Of a stretch of DNA of 64,000 nucleotides, positions 1 through 11,690 are shown piece after piece (the stretch's first letter is position 1; the number at the start of each line of letters is the position of its first letter). The notes below the pieces were generated by a model that was given only the letters and a program-made list of their open reading frames with translations, was not told the DNA's origin and made no database searches. Made by a program: the position numbers and the translations under genes. This stretch comes from Enoplolaimus lenunculus (Eukaryota > Nematoda > Enoplea > Enoplida > Thoracostomopsidae): NCBI GenBank assembly GCA_030248215.1, contig JASANG010003352.1, forward strand, positions 125,001 through 189,000, read 5' to 3'.

Positions 1-1639
1 CACAAGCATTCCAGCCGCCAGCCAATCAGGCAAAGACGTCCATCGCATCGCAAACGCTGGTTTTACCCCCCTCTTGTCCAAGTACTAATAATCAGGTCAT
101 AGGAAAACACATCGACGGGCCTACAAGGCTTATGCCGTCCCAAAAATACCTAGAGGGGATCGTAGCCTTCAAAATTTACCCACTACCTCGCAGGGGGGTC
201 GTAATATAGTTTTCACGTTCCGCTACGCTCGCTCACAAACGCCATCGTTGAAGCTACGACCCTCTCGAAATTACCAGGCGGTACTGTTACAAAAATGCAA
301 TCATAACAGCACAAACCCTGCGCCAAATCGACCACACCCGGCCAATATTTGGCGAAACCTAATTTTAGTCTTTACGCTTTGCTAGTTTCCAGTATAATAA
401 TAATAACCAGAGACTTGGTTCACATGCTTTCTACTTAGCGAATTTCTTTACCTAATTATAACCACTTCATTTGTATCAAATCATTATTTTACAGCAAATC
501 TTTGACTGAGAACTTTGCCACATTGTGTTTTGGCTACGATTTCCGTTCAAAAATTACACTTCGTTTTAAATTGAAGTTTTTTTCAACTCCAGTTTACAAG
601 TTCAAATTTTACAGTTTGGCTCTGCAAGTTTTGTTAATTTTTTCTCATTCGGCGACAATTTTTAACATAAATAATGTTTTTAATGTTTTAGTTTAGTCAT
701 TCGTTCACTTTTTGTAATCTATAAAACAAAAGCTGGAATACCCCACGTACGTATTTTGGGCAAGTTTCCAACATACTTTGTTTACAATAGTTTCATAGCA
801 CATACACGGTATTGTTTTATAAATAGAAAATTCTGCATACAGATTTTTATGCATTTGCTAACACTTCTGTGCACTGCGCAAAGTTGGACGACTTGTATAT
901 ATTATATAGCCTACAAGGAACTTTGATTTATCTCTAATTTGCAGCTTAATCGTGCAATACATTCCCAAACTTGCATTTCACTTGCAAAGATTTGAACACC
1001 AATGAGATAAAGCTACATCTTCTGAAGCTTATTCGTATTTAAGATATTGACCGGTGCAATTATCACAATTCACAATTGCCCAAGACCGCATCCAGGTAAA
1101 GCGATGCGGGGGGGTGACATTACCCCAGTCATTTCCATCCTCGACCCCGACCAAAAACTATTTCGACAACAGTGAAAAAATTCTACCCTCAAAATACTTT
1201 GTTTGTCTCTTTAGTCATAAATCTTCTTGCCCCCCAATAGATTAGCTTGCCGAATTTATTAACCTTGTCGAGCAGAACGGTAGGATTCCTAAACGCCGTA
1301 GCGGTCGAAACTGAATTCATAATCTACGGTCGAACCCAATGAAGCAAAAATGAAAATAAATTAAGCTTAAATAATATATACTTAAAAGCATCAGTTGAAC
1401 CAAACGTTTCAAAAACTGTTTTTCAATTTTCAACTCAATCTTTGCCTAAATTTCACTTATTATTCTCAAGCTAACGGGTAATTTTAATATCGCTGATTAT
1501 ACGCCTAGCAGCATTACATCAGGGGGGGGGCGTATACATTTTAATTATTTTCGTCAGGCGTCGTCCGGTGCCGTCCGGCGTACCGCATGTTTGATTTGTT
1601 TACTATTAACGAATACATAACCCTACTGCCATCGCCATC
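1..1639. other. AT-rich stretch, no gene seen
   Basis: Only short, low-information open frames occur here. I see no paired splice sites around coding-like sequence. Around 1550-1590 there is GC-rich sequence (GTCCGGTGCCGTCCGGCG) resembling the unit of the array at 13.4-14.2 kb. Confidence 0.5.
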
Positions 1640-1795
1640 CGCGGCCCATAGCCAGACGGGGCTCAGCCCCACTTGAACAATTTTGCCTCCCCGCCTAGAA
1701 AATTTTCAACCTTCCTTGTAAGTCACCGAAAATCCTTGTATGCCCTTCTTGAAAATTTGTTAGCCTCCTAGCAAGGTGAGCTGTCTACGGGCCTG
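1640..1795 (+). mobile_element. MITE-like repeat, CCCGTAGCCA family
   Basis: The left end reads GGCCCATAGCCAGACGGGG and the right end AGCAAGGTGAGCTGTCTACGGGCC, so the ends are imperfect inverted repeats. The middle carries family-specific phrases (CTAGAAAATTTTCAACCTT, CTTGTAAGTCACCGAAAA) that recur at 11.1, 11.5, 17.7 (inverted) and 24.2 kb. It has no coding capacity and is probably a non-autonomous DNA transposon. Confidence 0.6.
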
Positions 1796-1796
1796 A

Positions 1797-1855
1797 GCGG
1801 ATGACGGACGGCGCCGGACGTCAGCAAAGGTATAGCGCAACCCTAACGCGTTACT
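1797..1855 (+). repeat. Fragment related to the GGCGCC minisatellite edge
   Basis: The stretch GACGGACGGCGCCGGACGTC followed by AGCAAAGGTATAGCGCAACCC is repeated almost exactly at 14157-14205, where it borders the 21-bp array. The array therefore appears to have grown inside a dispersed element. Confidence 0.5.
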
Positions 1856-2036
1856 GTTCACAAAACGTTTTTTTTTGGCTTAGGCTTAGGCTTACAATCA
1901 AATTTCAATTATTGCCGAAATTTCACACTGTCTTACATCAAATGCAGCTTCGTACTTTAATATTTTTGTCCCATTTAGAAATTTCTGGAATAACATTCAA
2001 CGGTAAAAAGAGACGTTTAAAAACACACCAATGTAC

Positions 2037-2459
2037 CAGGGTTCAACCGGAATTCCTGTTCCAGAGAAGAATTCCTGCAAAAATTCATTTCCTGATCCTG
2101 TTCCGGTTCCTGCATTCAAAGATACAGGAATGGGAATTTTTACGGTTTTGTGGCTAACTGTTCTTAATAATTTAAATATTGGAAACTTTGTCTTTGAAAA
2201 TTTGTTATTTCGAAATGAGAGTTTTTGCAATTAGCTCAATTTTGTTAATAAACCGTTTATGGCATATTTTCGCAAAATTTGATATTGAAATAGCTCAAAA
2301 TTGGCTTCAACAATTTTTGGCAAATTTTGTAAAAAGTCCAACAGTAATTCCGTGATGAAAACTATTTCAAATTCCGGTTCCACTTCCTGTTCCTGCAAAC
2401 AAGTTAAATTCCTTTTCCGGTTCGTGTTCCGGCAACATTTAGTTCCTGTTGGAACCCTG
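2037..2459. mobile_element. hAT-like MITE, CAGGGTTCAACCGG family
   Basis: It begins CAGGGTTCAACCGGAATTCC and ends with the inverted counterpart GTTCCTGTTGGAACCCTG. The flanking 8-mers (CAATGTAC and GCACGTAC) agree at five of eight positions, a weak trace of an 8-bp target duplication. It has no coding capacity. Family assignment rests on better-preserved copies at 42.9, 34.4, 26.0 and 19.7 kb. Confidence 0.6.
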
Positions 2460-3474
2460 GCACGTACCCTTGTACATCCCCATATTTTTTCAATTTTTCA
2501 AAACACACCTTAGGGTTCACAATCATACCATGCGCCCACTCCCCGCGTAATAATCCAATCATCCCTGCCCTACATTTTAACACCGCTTCACACACCATAC
2601 GTTGATAGCTCGAGGCAAAAACATCCATAAACCTTTTCCATCAATTTTTTTCCAGTTATTTTCCTTGCGACATAAAAGCAAAACTTTCATATTTACAAGA
2701 ACGTAGTAGGCAGAGTTTGAGATTTCGAACCAGTATCAGCTTAATCCGCAAGCATCGGCGAGAGATGTGACAAACGACCGGCACATGTAGAAGCTGGTAA
2801 AAGTGCCGCCGTCGGCTTATTTTTTCTCTGCCTTCATGGAATTGCTAGGCTGTATACAAATTGTTTGTATACCCTGTTATGGTCGATTGGATGTTCTATA
2901 AAAAATTTCAAAGGGGGCCTTTGGTGTATTGCAAACGAAATCCGCGTCTAAAAACCCTGAACCACAATGTCTCAGAAGGGAGTTGATGATACCTGAAACC
3001 GTCTTGACTGCGTCGATATATATATATACTCCTGTTTGAGTATGTTTTGAGTACTTGCAACTTCCAGTTCACCGAATTATACAACCTACCCAGCTTCCCA
3101 CAAGGACCGGTTTCACCCTGCCACGCGCTGTCCCAAGTTCCGGTCCCACAGCGAAAGCAGGGACCAACCAGTAACTCAGCCCTCCCTCCGCGCCATTAAT
3201 CTTTTGGCTCTCCCTAGAAAACTTTCAGCCCTGCTTGTACGTCGTATACAACTCTCGCATACGTCTCCTGAGTGTTCCTGCCCCCACCCGCAGCATATTA
3301 AGCTGGCGCAACGCGCCTGTAAACAGTTGCCGGTCCAATAACTGGTATAACAGACGGACTACGATCACGCACTTGCTTGCCAGAGCACTTTAAAGTATAC
3401 CATACAACCGTCCCAAACAAACCAAAAGACGAAATAAAAAAAGCCACTCACCAATGGGTGGAACCCCAAAGCTT
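2460..3474. other. Unassigned sequence
   Basis: No coding region is recognised. Around 3185-3290 a degraded copy of the CCCGTAGCCA-family repeat is visible (CTCCCTAGAAAACTTTCAGCC). Confidence 0.4.
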
Positions 3475-3722
3475 ACAGGAGACTTTGCTCATAACAGGAG
3501 GCTTTGCTCATAACAGGAGGCTTTGCTCATAACAGGAGGCTTTGCTCATAACAAGAGGCTTTGCTCATAACAGGAGACTATGCTCATAACAGGAGACTTC
3601 GCTCACAACAGGAGACTTTGCTCATAACAGGAGACTTTGCTCATAACAGGAGACTTTGCTCACAACAGGAGGCTTTGCTCAAAACGGGAGACTTTGCTCA
3701 CAACAGGAGGCGTCGCTTACAA
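3475..3722 (+). repeat. 19-bp minisatellite, about 13 copies
   Basis: The unit is GGCTTTGCTCATAACAGGA with point variants (GACTTTGCTCACAACAGGA and similar). Because 19 is not a multiple of three, the open frames across it carry no coding meaning. Confidence 0.9.
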
Positions 3723-5925
3723 CCAAGAGCCAGCCGCGATCAACAGGTCTACTCTCAATAGCACAGATACCATACCAACATAACCGTCCAATAACAACAG
3801 CGCCAACCCCCAAACTTACTACTATGCCCAGCAACAGGGCTACACCCCTCCGTCAAAATCTCTTGTTACTCACAAATAGAACAATTTGATTCGCTAGAAT
3901 TAATTCTACCCCCGTCTAATATTTTGAGCTGGCTACAGACACAAATGTTTCCGCTGTATAACTGAAGACCTACGCACCCAACGAACGAAAAGAGTTGCCT
4001 TAATTTCTTTCTCGTTCACGACAGGGGAGCCACACGTCAAACGCACCCAATGTGAACCTTGACAACCGGTTTGACGCTGACCTACCACATTCGTCTATCT
4101 AGAGCCCCTCGCAAGTAGCTTTTACTCCGGACCAAAGGCGTAGCTTGGATTTCATATCATGAGGGTATCAGTTTCAACTAAAGGTGGCGGAGTCGAGTAA
4201 ATTCGATTCAACTCGGCCAAACCCGACAGAAAACAACTAAAATCACCTGGTTATAGATTAAGATATAATAGCTCAACGACCCAGTGTCGGCACCTAAAAT
4301 CGACATGAATCCGGCTTCCGGCGGCAACTTCGCGCCCCGTAGGCCGCCCTTCTGGTTCGTTGCGGTACAACAAAAGCTTGCGAAAACGAGCATATTTCGA
4401 CCCCCCCCCCAAACAAGCCACAGTTTAATATTTCTACGGCATGTGTGGGCAGCTGGGGCTTTGTAATATATCCTGCAAGGATTTCAGCTGAATATGTCCC
4501 CTGTATACTCGACCAGCTGTACAGGTCCACATTTTACGGTGGCACTACGCAACGTCTACCCCCCCCGCCCCCCTCACCCCACCAATTGCAGCATTCCACA
4601 ACCCCAACAAACTCAACTCTATACAGATGCTTGTAGCACAGTGTACATACAAGATAGCCTTACACGCTTACATCCAGGAGACTTATCTTGAGGGGGCCGA
4701 CAGGGTTGAAACAGGATTGGTTCGGGGGAAAACAGGGAGACTTACGACAGTGTTACCCCCCCACACACACTCAGCAGGAGTTTGGTTGACATTAGTGCAC
4801 CAGACCACCCACGCTCCTTATAAATTAACCCACACATCTAAAATTTGAACAAACCTCAGGTCCGTCTCACTTCAATTCGCAAGTCCAACCGTTGGGCTCA
4901 GGCTCACGCCCGGTCCACAAAGGCCCACGGACCCTTGATTAACGCCCATGCCCGGTCCGGATCGGTTCCAACCCAGGCGCTAACCGCGTCTCTCACGAAC
5001 CCAAAAAATGTACCTTAGTGACATTTTATGCCCTGATCACATCCCAGTAATACCAAGATTACCATACCGGTACCGGAAACGTTCACTGGGTCATTACCCC
5101 GCTGACGCGTAATAATTTTCAAAAATACTCCATACAAGCATGTCCAATGTGTATTTTTTGAAAATTACCCGACGCTTCGAGTTATTTCAAATCGTATTTT
5201 TTCAACTCAAACTTTTCAACCACAACATCGATTATTGTTGTTGTTGTTGTTGTTGTTTCAGTTGAAATTATTGTCATATTAAATGCACGCGATATAAAAG
5301 CTAAATTTCGTTTCAAATCACCAGTTGGAAAGACGCGCAGCGTTTTAAGCGTTCACGATCATATTTTCAACTGTGTATAGCACCTATCATCAGTTAGTGA
5401 TCAAATTGTCAACTAAACAATACTTCTTAGTAAATGTCAATGTTCAATTTCGCACAACAAAATTGCAAAAATCCTCGTTTGCAAAATTGTTTTCAAACTT
5501 GTAAACATTGAAATTTACTGGTGTTCCAGTTGAATTCAACTATCATCCAAATTAAGCTGGGTATTAGCATTGAGTTGAACCCCAGCCAACGATATGAGTT
5601 GCTCGCACCCGATCGTATACGGGGTGTAAACTTTTCACATTCTTTCAAAAACATGTCACTCAATTTATGTTATTTTTTACTTCGCAAGCAACGCTTGCAG
5701 CAAACGTATGATTTGGTAACGATAAACGCAACGCACGCTGGTACATTTTGAATCATGCCAAGTAAAGTATGTCACGCCCACACCCGCCCCCAGGGGGCAG
5801 TCTAGAAATGGCTGGTTCTTATTTCAAAATACCCCGTCCTTTTAAAATGCCGCCTTCACCACAACATCGAATGCTTTCGTTATGCTCCCAGCATCTGATG
5901 TTTTCCCAAACATCGTTGGATTTTG
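3723..5925. other. Unassigned sequence with short microsatellites
   Basis: It contains C-runs near 4400 and 4560 and a short GTT run near 5236-5258. At 5340-5440 there is a phrase (AGCACCTATCATCAGTTAGTG) also found at 25.4, 31.9 and 34.2 kb, so a dispersed repeat is present. No gene is seen. Confidence 0.4.
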
Positions 5926-5929
5926 AAAA

Positions 5930-6650
5930 TTTTTGCACATTTGAGCTTCTCATACCTTCCGTTGAACATTCCAAACTCGAATGTGAATTTTTGAAAAAAT
6001 CGATTTTTTAATGTTTCAAATTAACTTTTTGTGATGAGAAGCTCAAATATGAATTTTTGAAAAAATCGATTTTTTCAATGTCTCAAATTAACTTTTTGTG
6101 ATGAGAAGCTCAAATATGAATTTTTGAAAAAATCGATTTTTTCAATGTCTCAAATTAACTTTTTGTGATGAGAAGCTCAAATATGAATTTTTGAAAAAAA
6201 AATCGATTTTTTCAATGTCTCAAATTAACTTTTTGTGATGAGAAGCTCAAATATGAATTTTTGAAAAAAAATCGATTTTTTCAATGTCTCAAATTAACTT
6301 TTTGTGATGAGAAGCTCAAATATGAATTTTTGAAAAAATCGATTTTTTCAATGTCTCAAATTAACTTTTTGTGATGAGAAGCTCAAATATGAATTTTTGA
6401 AAAAAAAATCTTTTTTCTGTCCTTCTTTTTGTGTGAGGCCCAATTTAACTTCTCCTCCTTATTTCTGAATTTTTGAAAAAATCGATTTTTTCAATGTCTC
6501 AAATTAACTTTTTGTGATGAGAAGCTCAAATATGAATTTTTGAAAAAATCGATTTTTTCAATGTCTCAAATTAACTTTTTGTGATGAGAAGCTCAAATAT
6601 GAATTTTTGAAAAAATCGATTTTTTAATGTCTCAAATTAACTTTTTGGTG
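5930..6650 (+). repeat. 67-bp satellite-like tandem array, about 10 copies
   Basis: Each unit contains GTGATGAGAAGCTCAAATAT, then AAAAAATCGATTTTTT (a palindrome centred on ATCGAT), then TCAAATTAACTTTTT. The period is 67 bp, 70 bp where an A-run is longer. One unit near 6410-6470 is interrupted by unrelated sequence. Copies are nearly identical, so the array is young or homogenised. Confidence 0.9.
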
Positions 6651-7565
6651 AGCAAAAAACGTTTTTTAAAGTCAGAAAGTTAACAAAAATTCAAATTTGA
6701 AATATGAAGAAATGATCAGTGGTAGTAAACGAAGCGGTGTTAAATATGCCAAAAAATTTTTAAAATTACGGTTAAATTTTCGGCGAATGCGAACTGGATG
6801 ATGAATACCTGGAAAACGCGCATATTCTTTTAGAAGTCGGTTTGGCAAAACGTCACTGAGATGCATTACGATTTGGACCGAAGACCACACCACAGAAACG
6901 GTTTCAAATTCTCACGTTGTTATTCTCGAGGGAGGGAAGGTGTCGTTTAAAACGATAGGGACACGCTATAAAACCATGTTTGGGGGGGTGGCATTGTATA
7001 ATGCCCACACCCAAGTCGTTTTAAAATAACCAGGGTCCCCAATTCCAAAACGTGGGACCATTACAAATATTGTGACACCGGCAATAATAAAACAGCTGAA
7101 ACCCTCAAACACGACGTCGTCGAAAACTGTTCACGGCCGTGACGACTACCGGGGACAGATGCCGGTTGCATCGCCTAGGGTCATCAGCACCCACAATAAC
7201 CCAAAAACAATCTCAACCCCTCCAACTATATTATGAAAATTTTCACCGTCTCCGCTACGACCCTGCATGCCCCCTGCAATAACGATTGCAGGCCGCGATT
7301 TCTAGCCGGCCGTATGGCTGGAAAATGCTATCCTATACCAAACCTTGAGATATCCCCCCCCCCCAAACAAGCCAATCGATGGTACCCCACAATGCCTGAC
7401 TCAAGACAAATACCGGGCATAGTTCCACGTTTCGCTATAAGCGTTCCGGAAATAGACTACACGACAGCGTTTACATATGCTCACAAACTACAAGACTGTT
7501 TTTTTTCTATTCTGTATCACAATCGGGCAAACAACCACACCGATAAGAACCATGAGTATATATAG
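6651..7565. other. Unassigned sequence
   Basis: No coding region or known repeat was recognised beyond C-runs and short A/T stretches. Confidence 0.4.
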
Positions 7566-7760
7566 AACCCATTATACGGGAACAGTTCTATTTAAACATA
7601 CATATATAGCATATACATACCATATATCATATATATATGTATATATTAATACATGTATAAATGTATACAAAAAACTACATATATACACATATAAATATAC
7701 ATAAAACCAAATATATATAAATATATATACATATACATATACATATATATATTTACTGTC
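7566..7760. repeat. TATA/TACA-rich microsatellite
   Basis: Imperfect ATATAC and ATATAT repeats run through the block. There is no coding content. Confidence 0.8.
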
Positions 7761-7865
7761 AAACCAATACCCACAACAGTATCCCATATGCTACTATTTT
7801 ATGGCCAAAGCAGGCTTAGAGGGCGCCTCGGTGTCTACGGTATTTTGCTCCAGTGTCTCACTTGT

Positions 7866-7916
<51 letters not shown>

Positions 7917-8895
7917 ATTTCTGTTGCGGATGTTGTTGCTGCTGCTGCTGTTGTTGTTGTTGTTGTTATTTCTGTTGCGGATGCTGTTACTGTTGCGGAT
8001 GTTGTTGTTGCGGATGTTACTTCTGTTGCGGATGTTGTTGCTGCTGCTGCTGTTGTTGTTGTTGTTGTTGTTATTTCTGTTGCGGATGCTGTTACTGTTG
8101 CGGATGTTGTTGTTGCGGATGTTACTTCTGTTGCGGATGTTGTTGCTGCTGCTGTTGTTGTTGTTGTTGTTGTTGTTATTTCTGTTGCGGATGCTGTTAC
8201 TGTTGCGGATGTTGTTGTTGCGGATGTTACTTCTGTTGCGGATGTTGTTGCTGCTGCTGTTGTTGTTGTTGTTGTTGTTGTTATTTCTGTTGCGGATGCT
8301 GTTACTGTTGCGGATGTTGTTGTTGCGGATGTTACTTCTGTTGCGGATGTTGTTGTTGCGGATGTTATTTCTGTTGCGGATGCTGTTGCGGATGTTGTTA
8401 CTGTTGCGGATGTTGTTGTTGTTGCGGATGTTATTGCTGTTGCGGATGTTGTTGTTGTTGCGGATGTTATTGCTGTTGCGGATGTTGTTACTGTTGCGGA
8501 TGTTATTGCTGTTGCGGATGTTGTTACTGTTGCGGATGTTATTGCTGTTGCGGATGTTGTTGTTGTTGCGGATGTTATTGCTGTTGCGGATGTTGTTACT
8601 GTTGCGGATGTTATTGCTGTTGCGGATGTTGTTGTTGTTGCGGATGTTATTGCTGTTGCGGATGTTGTTGTTGTTGCGGATGTTATTGCTGTTGCGGATG
8701 TTGTTACTGTTGCGGATGTTATTGCTGTTGCGGATGTTGTTGTTGTTGCGGATGTTATTGCTGTTGCGGATGTTGTTGTTGTTGCGGATGTTATTGCTGT
8801 TGCGGATGTTGTTGTTGTTGCGGATGTTATTTCTGTTGCGGATGTTGTTACTGTTGCGGATGTTATTGCTGTTGCGGATGTTGTTGCTGTTGTCA
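7866..8895 (+). repeat. GTT microsatellite with GTTGCGGAT minisatellite
   Basis: Pure GTT repeats open the block (about 7867-7916). A higher-order unit of 105 bp follows, starting at about 7966, 8071, 8176 and 8281. From about 8400 the block becomes nine-base GTTGCGGAT motifs alternating with GTTATTGCT, GTTGTT and GTTACT. All motifs are multiples of three and the two strands lack stop triplets in most frames, so long open frames exist in at least five frames. That follows from the repeat and is not evidence for a protein. Confidence 0.95.
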
Positions 8896-9960
8896 CTGTT
8901 ATGGTTGTTCCTCAAATGGCATTTTCTCAAACTGAAGCGTATCGAATTACCCTTCTTGCGTAGCGACACATTATCCAGTCTATGTTGTCCTGGTCCCAAT
9001 AAGGGGCATATACTCGGGTAGCAATACGGTTATATACCGCCACCTTCTCCAAACTTGCTTGAAACACTCGTAAAAAAGGTATTTTCGCCCGCTGTAGAAT
9101 AACTGACACAAATCAACAATTGTCTCGTTCGCTAACAACGCTTTCGACTCAGTTATCCTGTCCCGAAATGAAACCCTAGCCACGGACCCTAATCGTGCTT
9201 TCGACATTTCCCTGGGTGGCTCCGAAAGCTGTCAAACTAGAATTGACCAATCGTTTAACGATTACTCCATGGAAGCTGCGCGTTTATCTGGCAAAACAAT
9301 TTTCGATCCACGCGGCAACCCGACCCGCAGGCCACTCTCTCGGGTCGTGCATTGGGGCTCAACCCTTTTACTAGAACCACGTACCACGAATACCCAGCCA
9401 TTGGCCATCCAAAATTACATTCGATCAACTCAACTAGCATTATTTTATTTCTTTTCACTCTATACAAACACCAGGGTCGTAATTTTACCAACATTAGTAG
9501 CCGAGGGTCGAATTCGTTCATTCTGTAACCCCACCCCCACAATAGTGTGATTCTAGATCGATACCACCCGAATAGTTATAACGAAACATCATTGATACAA
9601 AACCATTATTTGGTCGAGGCGGCGAGGGGCGGGGGTTCAATTCACCACTCCCCAGGTCGAAACATTTCTTGCCCTTTGTACCGATACGACCAAGTGTTGG
9701 CTCTTCGGTTGTCGTTTAATTTTATTTTTTTTAACCAGGTTTGCTTCTTCCTAGTATTCAATACATTGAAATTATTTTCTGGCATCGAGTTTGGAGTTTA
9801 TAGGTCAATGTTTACCGATATATCAAGTGATTGCTAATATTCTGCGAAATTAATGTCTGCAATCCCCATCAAACTACCAGTTCAACGGTGTACTGCGTAG
9901 CTTTCGTTTATTACGAGTTATAGTCTGCCTAACAGATTTTTTCCAATCAAATTTAGCAAG
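8896..9960 (+). other. Unassigned; one open stretch of unknown meaning
   Basis: Frame +3 is open from about 9105 to 9550, and its first 70 or so codons have mixed composition (for example SRNETLATDPNRAFD and MEAARLSGKTIFDPRG). I recognise no family and see no convincing acceptor/donor pair. It may be an exon or a decayed remnant. Confidence 0.25.
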
Positions 9961-9971
9961 AGTCAATCATG

Positions 9972-10282
9972 ACAAGAGTGTGGCAATTGCTTGGCGTCCC
10001 GCATGGTACAAAATGGTCCACCGGGCGTTGCGTTTTAGGCCGACCCTCCCTTGTTTAGAGGGACGGGAGTCGCTATCACATGAATACCGCTAAATTAAAC
10101 TATAAAAGGGACATGTTTGACGCCGCATGCATAACGTTGCCATGGTTCGTACCGGTGTACCCTCCTCTAAATAAGCGGGGGGTGGTAAGTCAAAAATGCA
10201 ACATACGCCAGGTACATTCTTTTCTACACAAAATGTGCCCAGTTGCATACTCTTGTTGAAGTATGCATCATCCACTCTTGAT
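9972..10282. mobile_element. Inverted-repeat element, CAAGAGTG family
   Basis: It starts ACAAGAGTGTGG and ends CATCCACTCTTGAT. The internal phrases CAGTTGCATACTCTTGTT and the GGTACATTCT / AATGTGCCC pair are shared with the better copy at 44291-44617. It is non-coding and probably a foldback/MITE-type DNA element. Confidence 0.6.
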
Positions 10283-10318
10283 TACAGTAATCACTAATTC
10301 CTAAATCTAGCAAAAATA

Positions 10319-10437
10319 GCCTAAGCCTAAGCCTAAGCCTAAGCCTACGCATACGCCTAAGCCTAAGCCTAAGCCTACACCTAAGCCTAAACCTACGGCT
10401 AAGCCTAAGCCTAAGCCTACGCCTAAGCCTAAGCCTA
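10319..10437 (-). repeat. Interstitial GCCTAA (TTAGGC) hexamer array
   Basis: About 19 imperfect GCCTAA units, which is TTAGGC on the minus strand. Variants such as ACGCATACGCC interrupt the array. TTAGGC is the telomere repeat known from nematodes, but here it is internal and impure. Confidence 0.85.
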
Positions 10438-11127
10438 GGAATTCAAATTAACCCTCAAAAATATGTTCTCAATTTCAAAACTCATCATTCATCGGTTCGA
10501 AAGTTGACAACACCTGCATTAGCATCTGGCGAAACGATATATACAGATTTAACAGGTACGGACCAGCGATGGAAGCTGAACGGCGCGTGGCCGGCTCAGA
10601 CCCGCTCCGACCCTCAGACCAGCTCCGACCCACGACGAATTTTGTCGAGCCAGCTCACGGGGTCGCCCACAAAAAACCCATACCGCACCTGTCTTACAAA
10701 AATAACAGTTAAATAACAAAACCTGAACTCAGTGTGCCCGAAAACACTTCAGCTTTACCTTTGAGCTAAAAACATTTCAAAACCACCGGACATTCACCTT
10801 CCGATTTTTTGACTCTATTTTGGCCCCACATTGGCCGACCGGCGCCAAGCGTCGGCCAGTCTAATTCCTCTCTCCAGCCACGACCCTGACGCTCCATATG
10901 ATGGTCCAATGCCTGATTTCCATCTCTGCGTACGACCAGTGTATACGTTAATAGGTTGCAGCATACCGTTTTCACTGTAAGAGACTGTTAAGCTAAAAAA
11001 TTCAGCATATTATTTTCAATTTGACTCTACATTTTTCGGCGTTACTTTGACTTTTCGACAGCTCTCGAAAATTCGCTTCTTTAATGGCTCAGTAACTAAC
11101 CGTAAGTACCTTCAAAGTCACGCCGTT
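10438..11127. other. Unassigned sequence
   Basis: No coding region, RNA gene or transposon end was recognised. Confidence 0.4.
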
Positions 11128-11355
11128 TCGGGCCCGTAGCCAAGGGGGGGTGGAGCAGTGGGGCCTTAACCCCCCTGGAAAATTTTTTGCCCCCCCCTAG
11201 ATTTTAAACGTTGCTTGTAAGTCACTGAAAACCTTTCAATGCTCCTCCTGAAAAATTTTTACCCCCCCCCCCAAAATTTTTACCCCCCCAAAATTTTTAC
11301 CCCCCCCCCAAATTTTTACCTCCCCTAGCAAGGTGAACAAGCACCGGGCCTGTTT
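11128..11355 (+). mobile_element. CCCGTAGCCA-family MITE with C-run expansion
   Basis: It starts GGGCCCGTAGCCAAGG and ends AGCAAGGTGAACAAGCACCGGGCC. The interior shows the family phrase CTTGCTTGTAAGTCACTGAA. Near the right end a CCCCCCAAAATTTTTA phrase is repeated three times, showing local slippage. Confidence 0.65.
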
Positions 11356-11517
11356 CGTTCACAATACACCTTTACGATGATAAAAAGTATTATTCGTTGA
11401 AATTTGAGCTGAATCTTACGCACCAGAATCCATTTAATTAACGCTGATTGCTCCAATATTCATTTTCAGCCAACTTTTATCGCTTCACTGTGACATTATT
11501 TTTATTGACTGGTTTTG

Positions 11518-11690
11518 TAGCGGGTCCGTAGCCAAGGACGAGGGCTCAGCGCCCCTTTGGAAAAATTTTCGCCCCTCCCTAGAACCATTTCAACAATCTT
11601 GCTTGTAAGTCATTGAAAACCCTTGAATGCCACCCCTGAAAAATTTTCAGTCCGCCCTCTAGCAAGGTGAGCTGGCTATACGTGTCTGGA
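11518..11690 (+). mobile_element. CCCGTAGCCA-family MITE
   Basis: It starts GGGTCCGTAGCCAAGGACG and ends AGCAAGGTGAGCTGGCTATACG, with the same internal phrases as its neighbour 170 bp upstream. Confidence 0.65.

Noticed and set aside
7788-9021. Several overlapping frames of 350-400 codons rich in Leu, Cys, Asn or Val/Ala/Asp
   Set aside because: They are translations of a three-base-periodic repeat that lacks stop triplets on both strands; no non-repetitive coding flank supports any one frame.
9106-9550. A 148-codon open stretch
   Set aside because: Coding-like in its first half, but no acceptor/donor pair, start context or recognisable family; kept only as an unassigned note.
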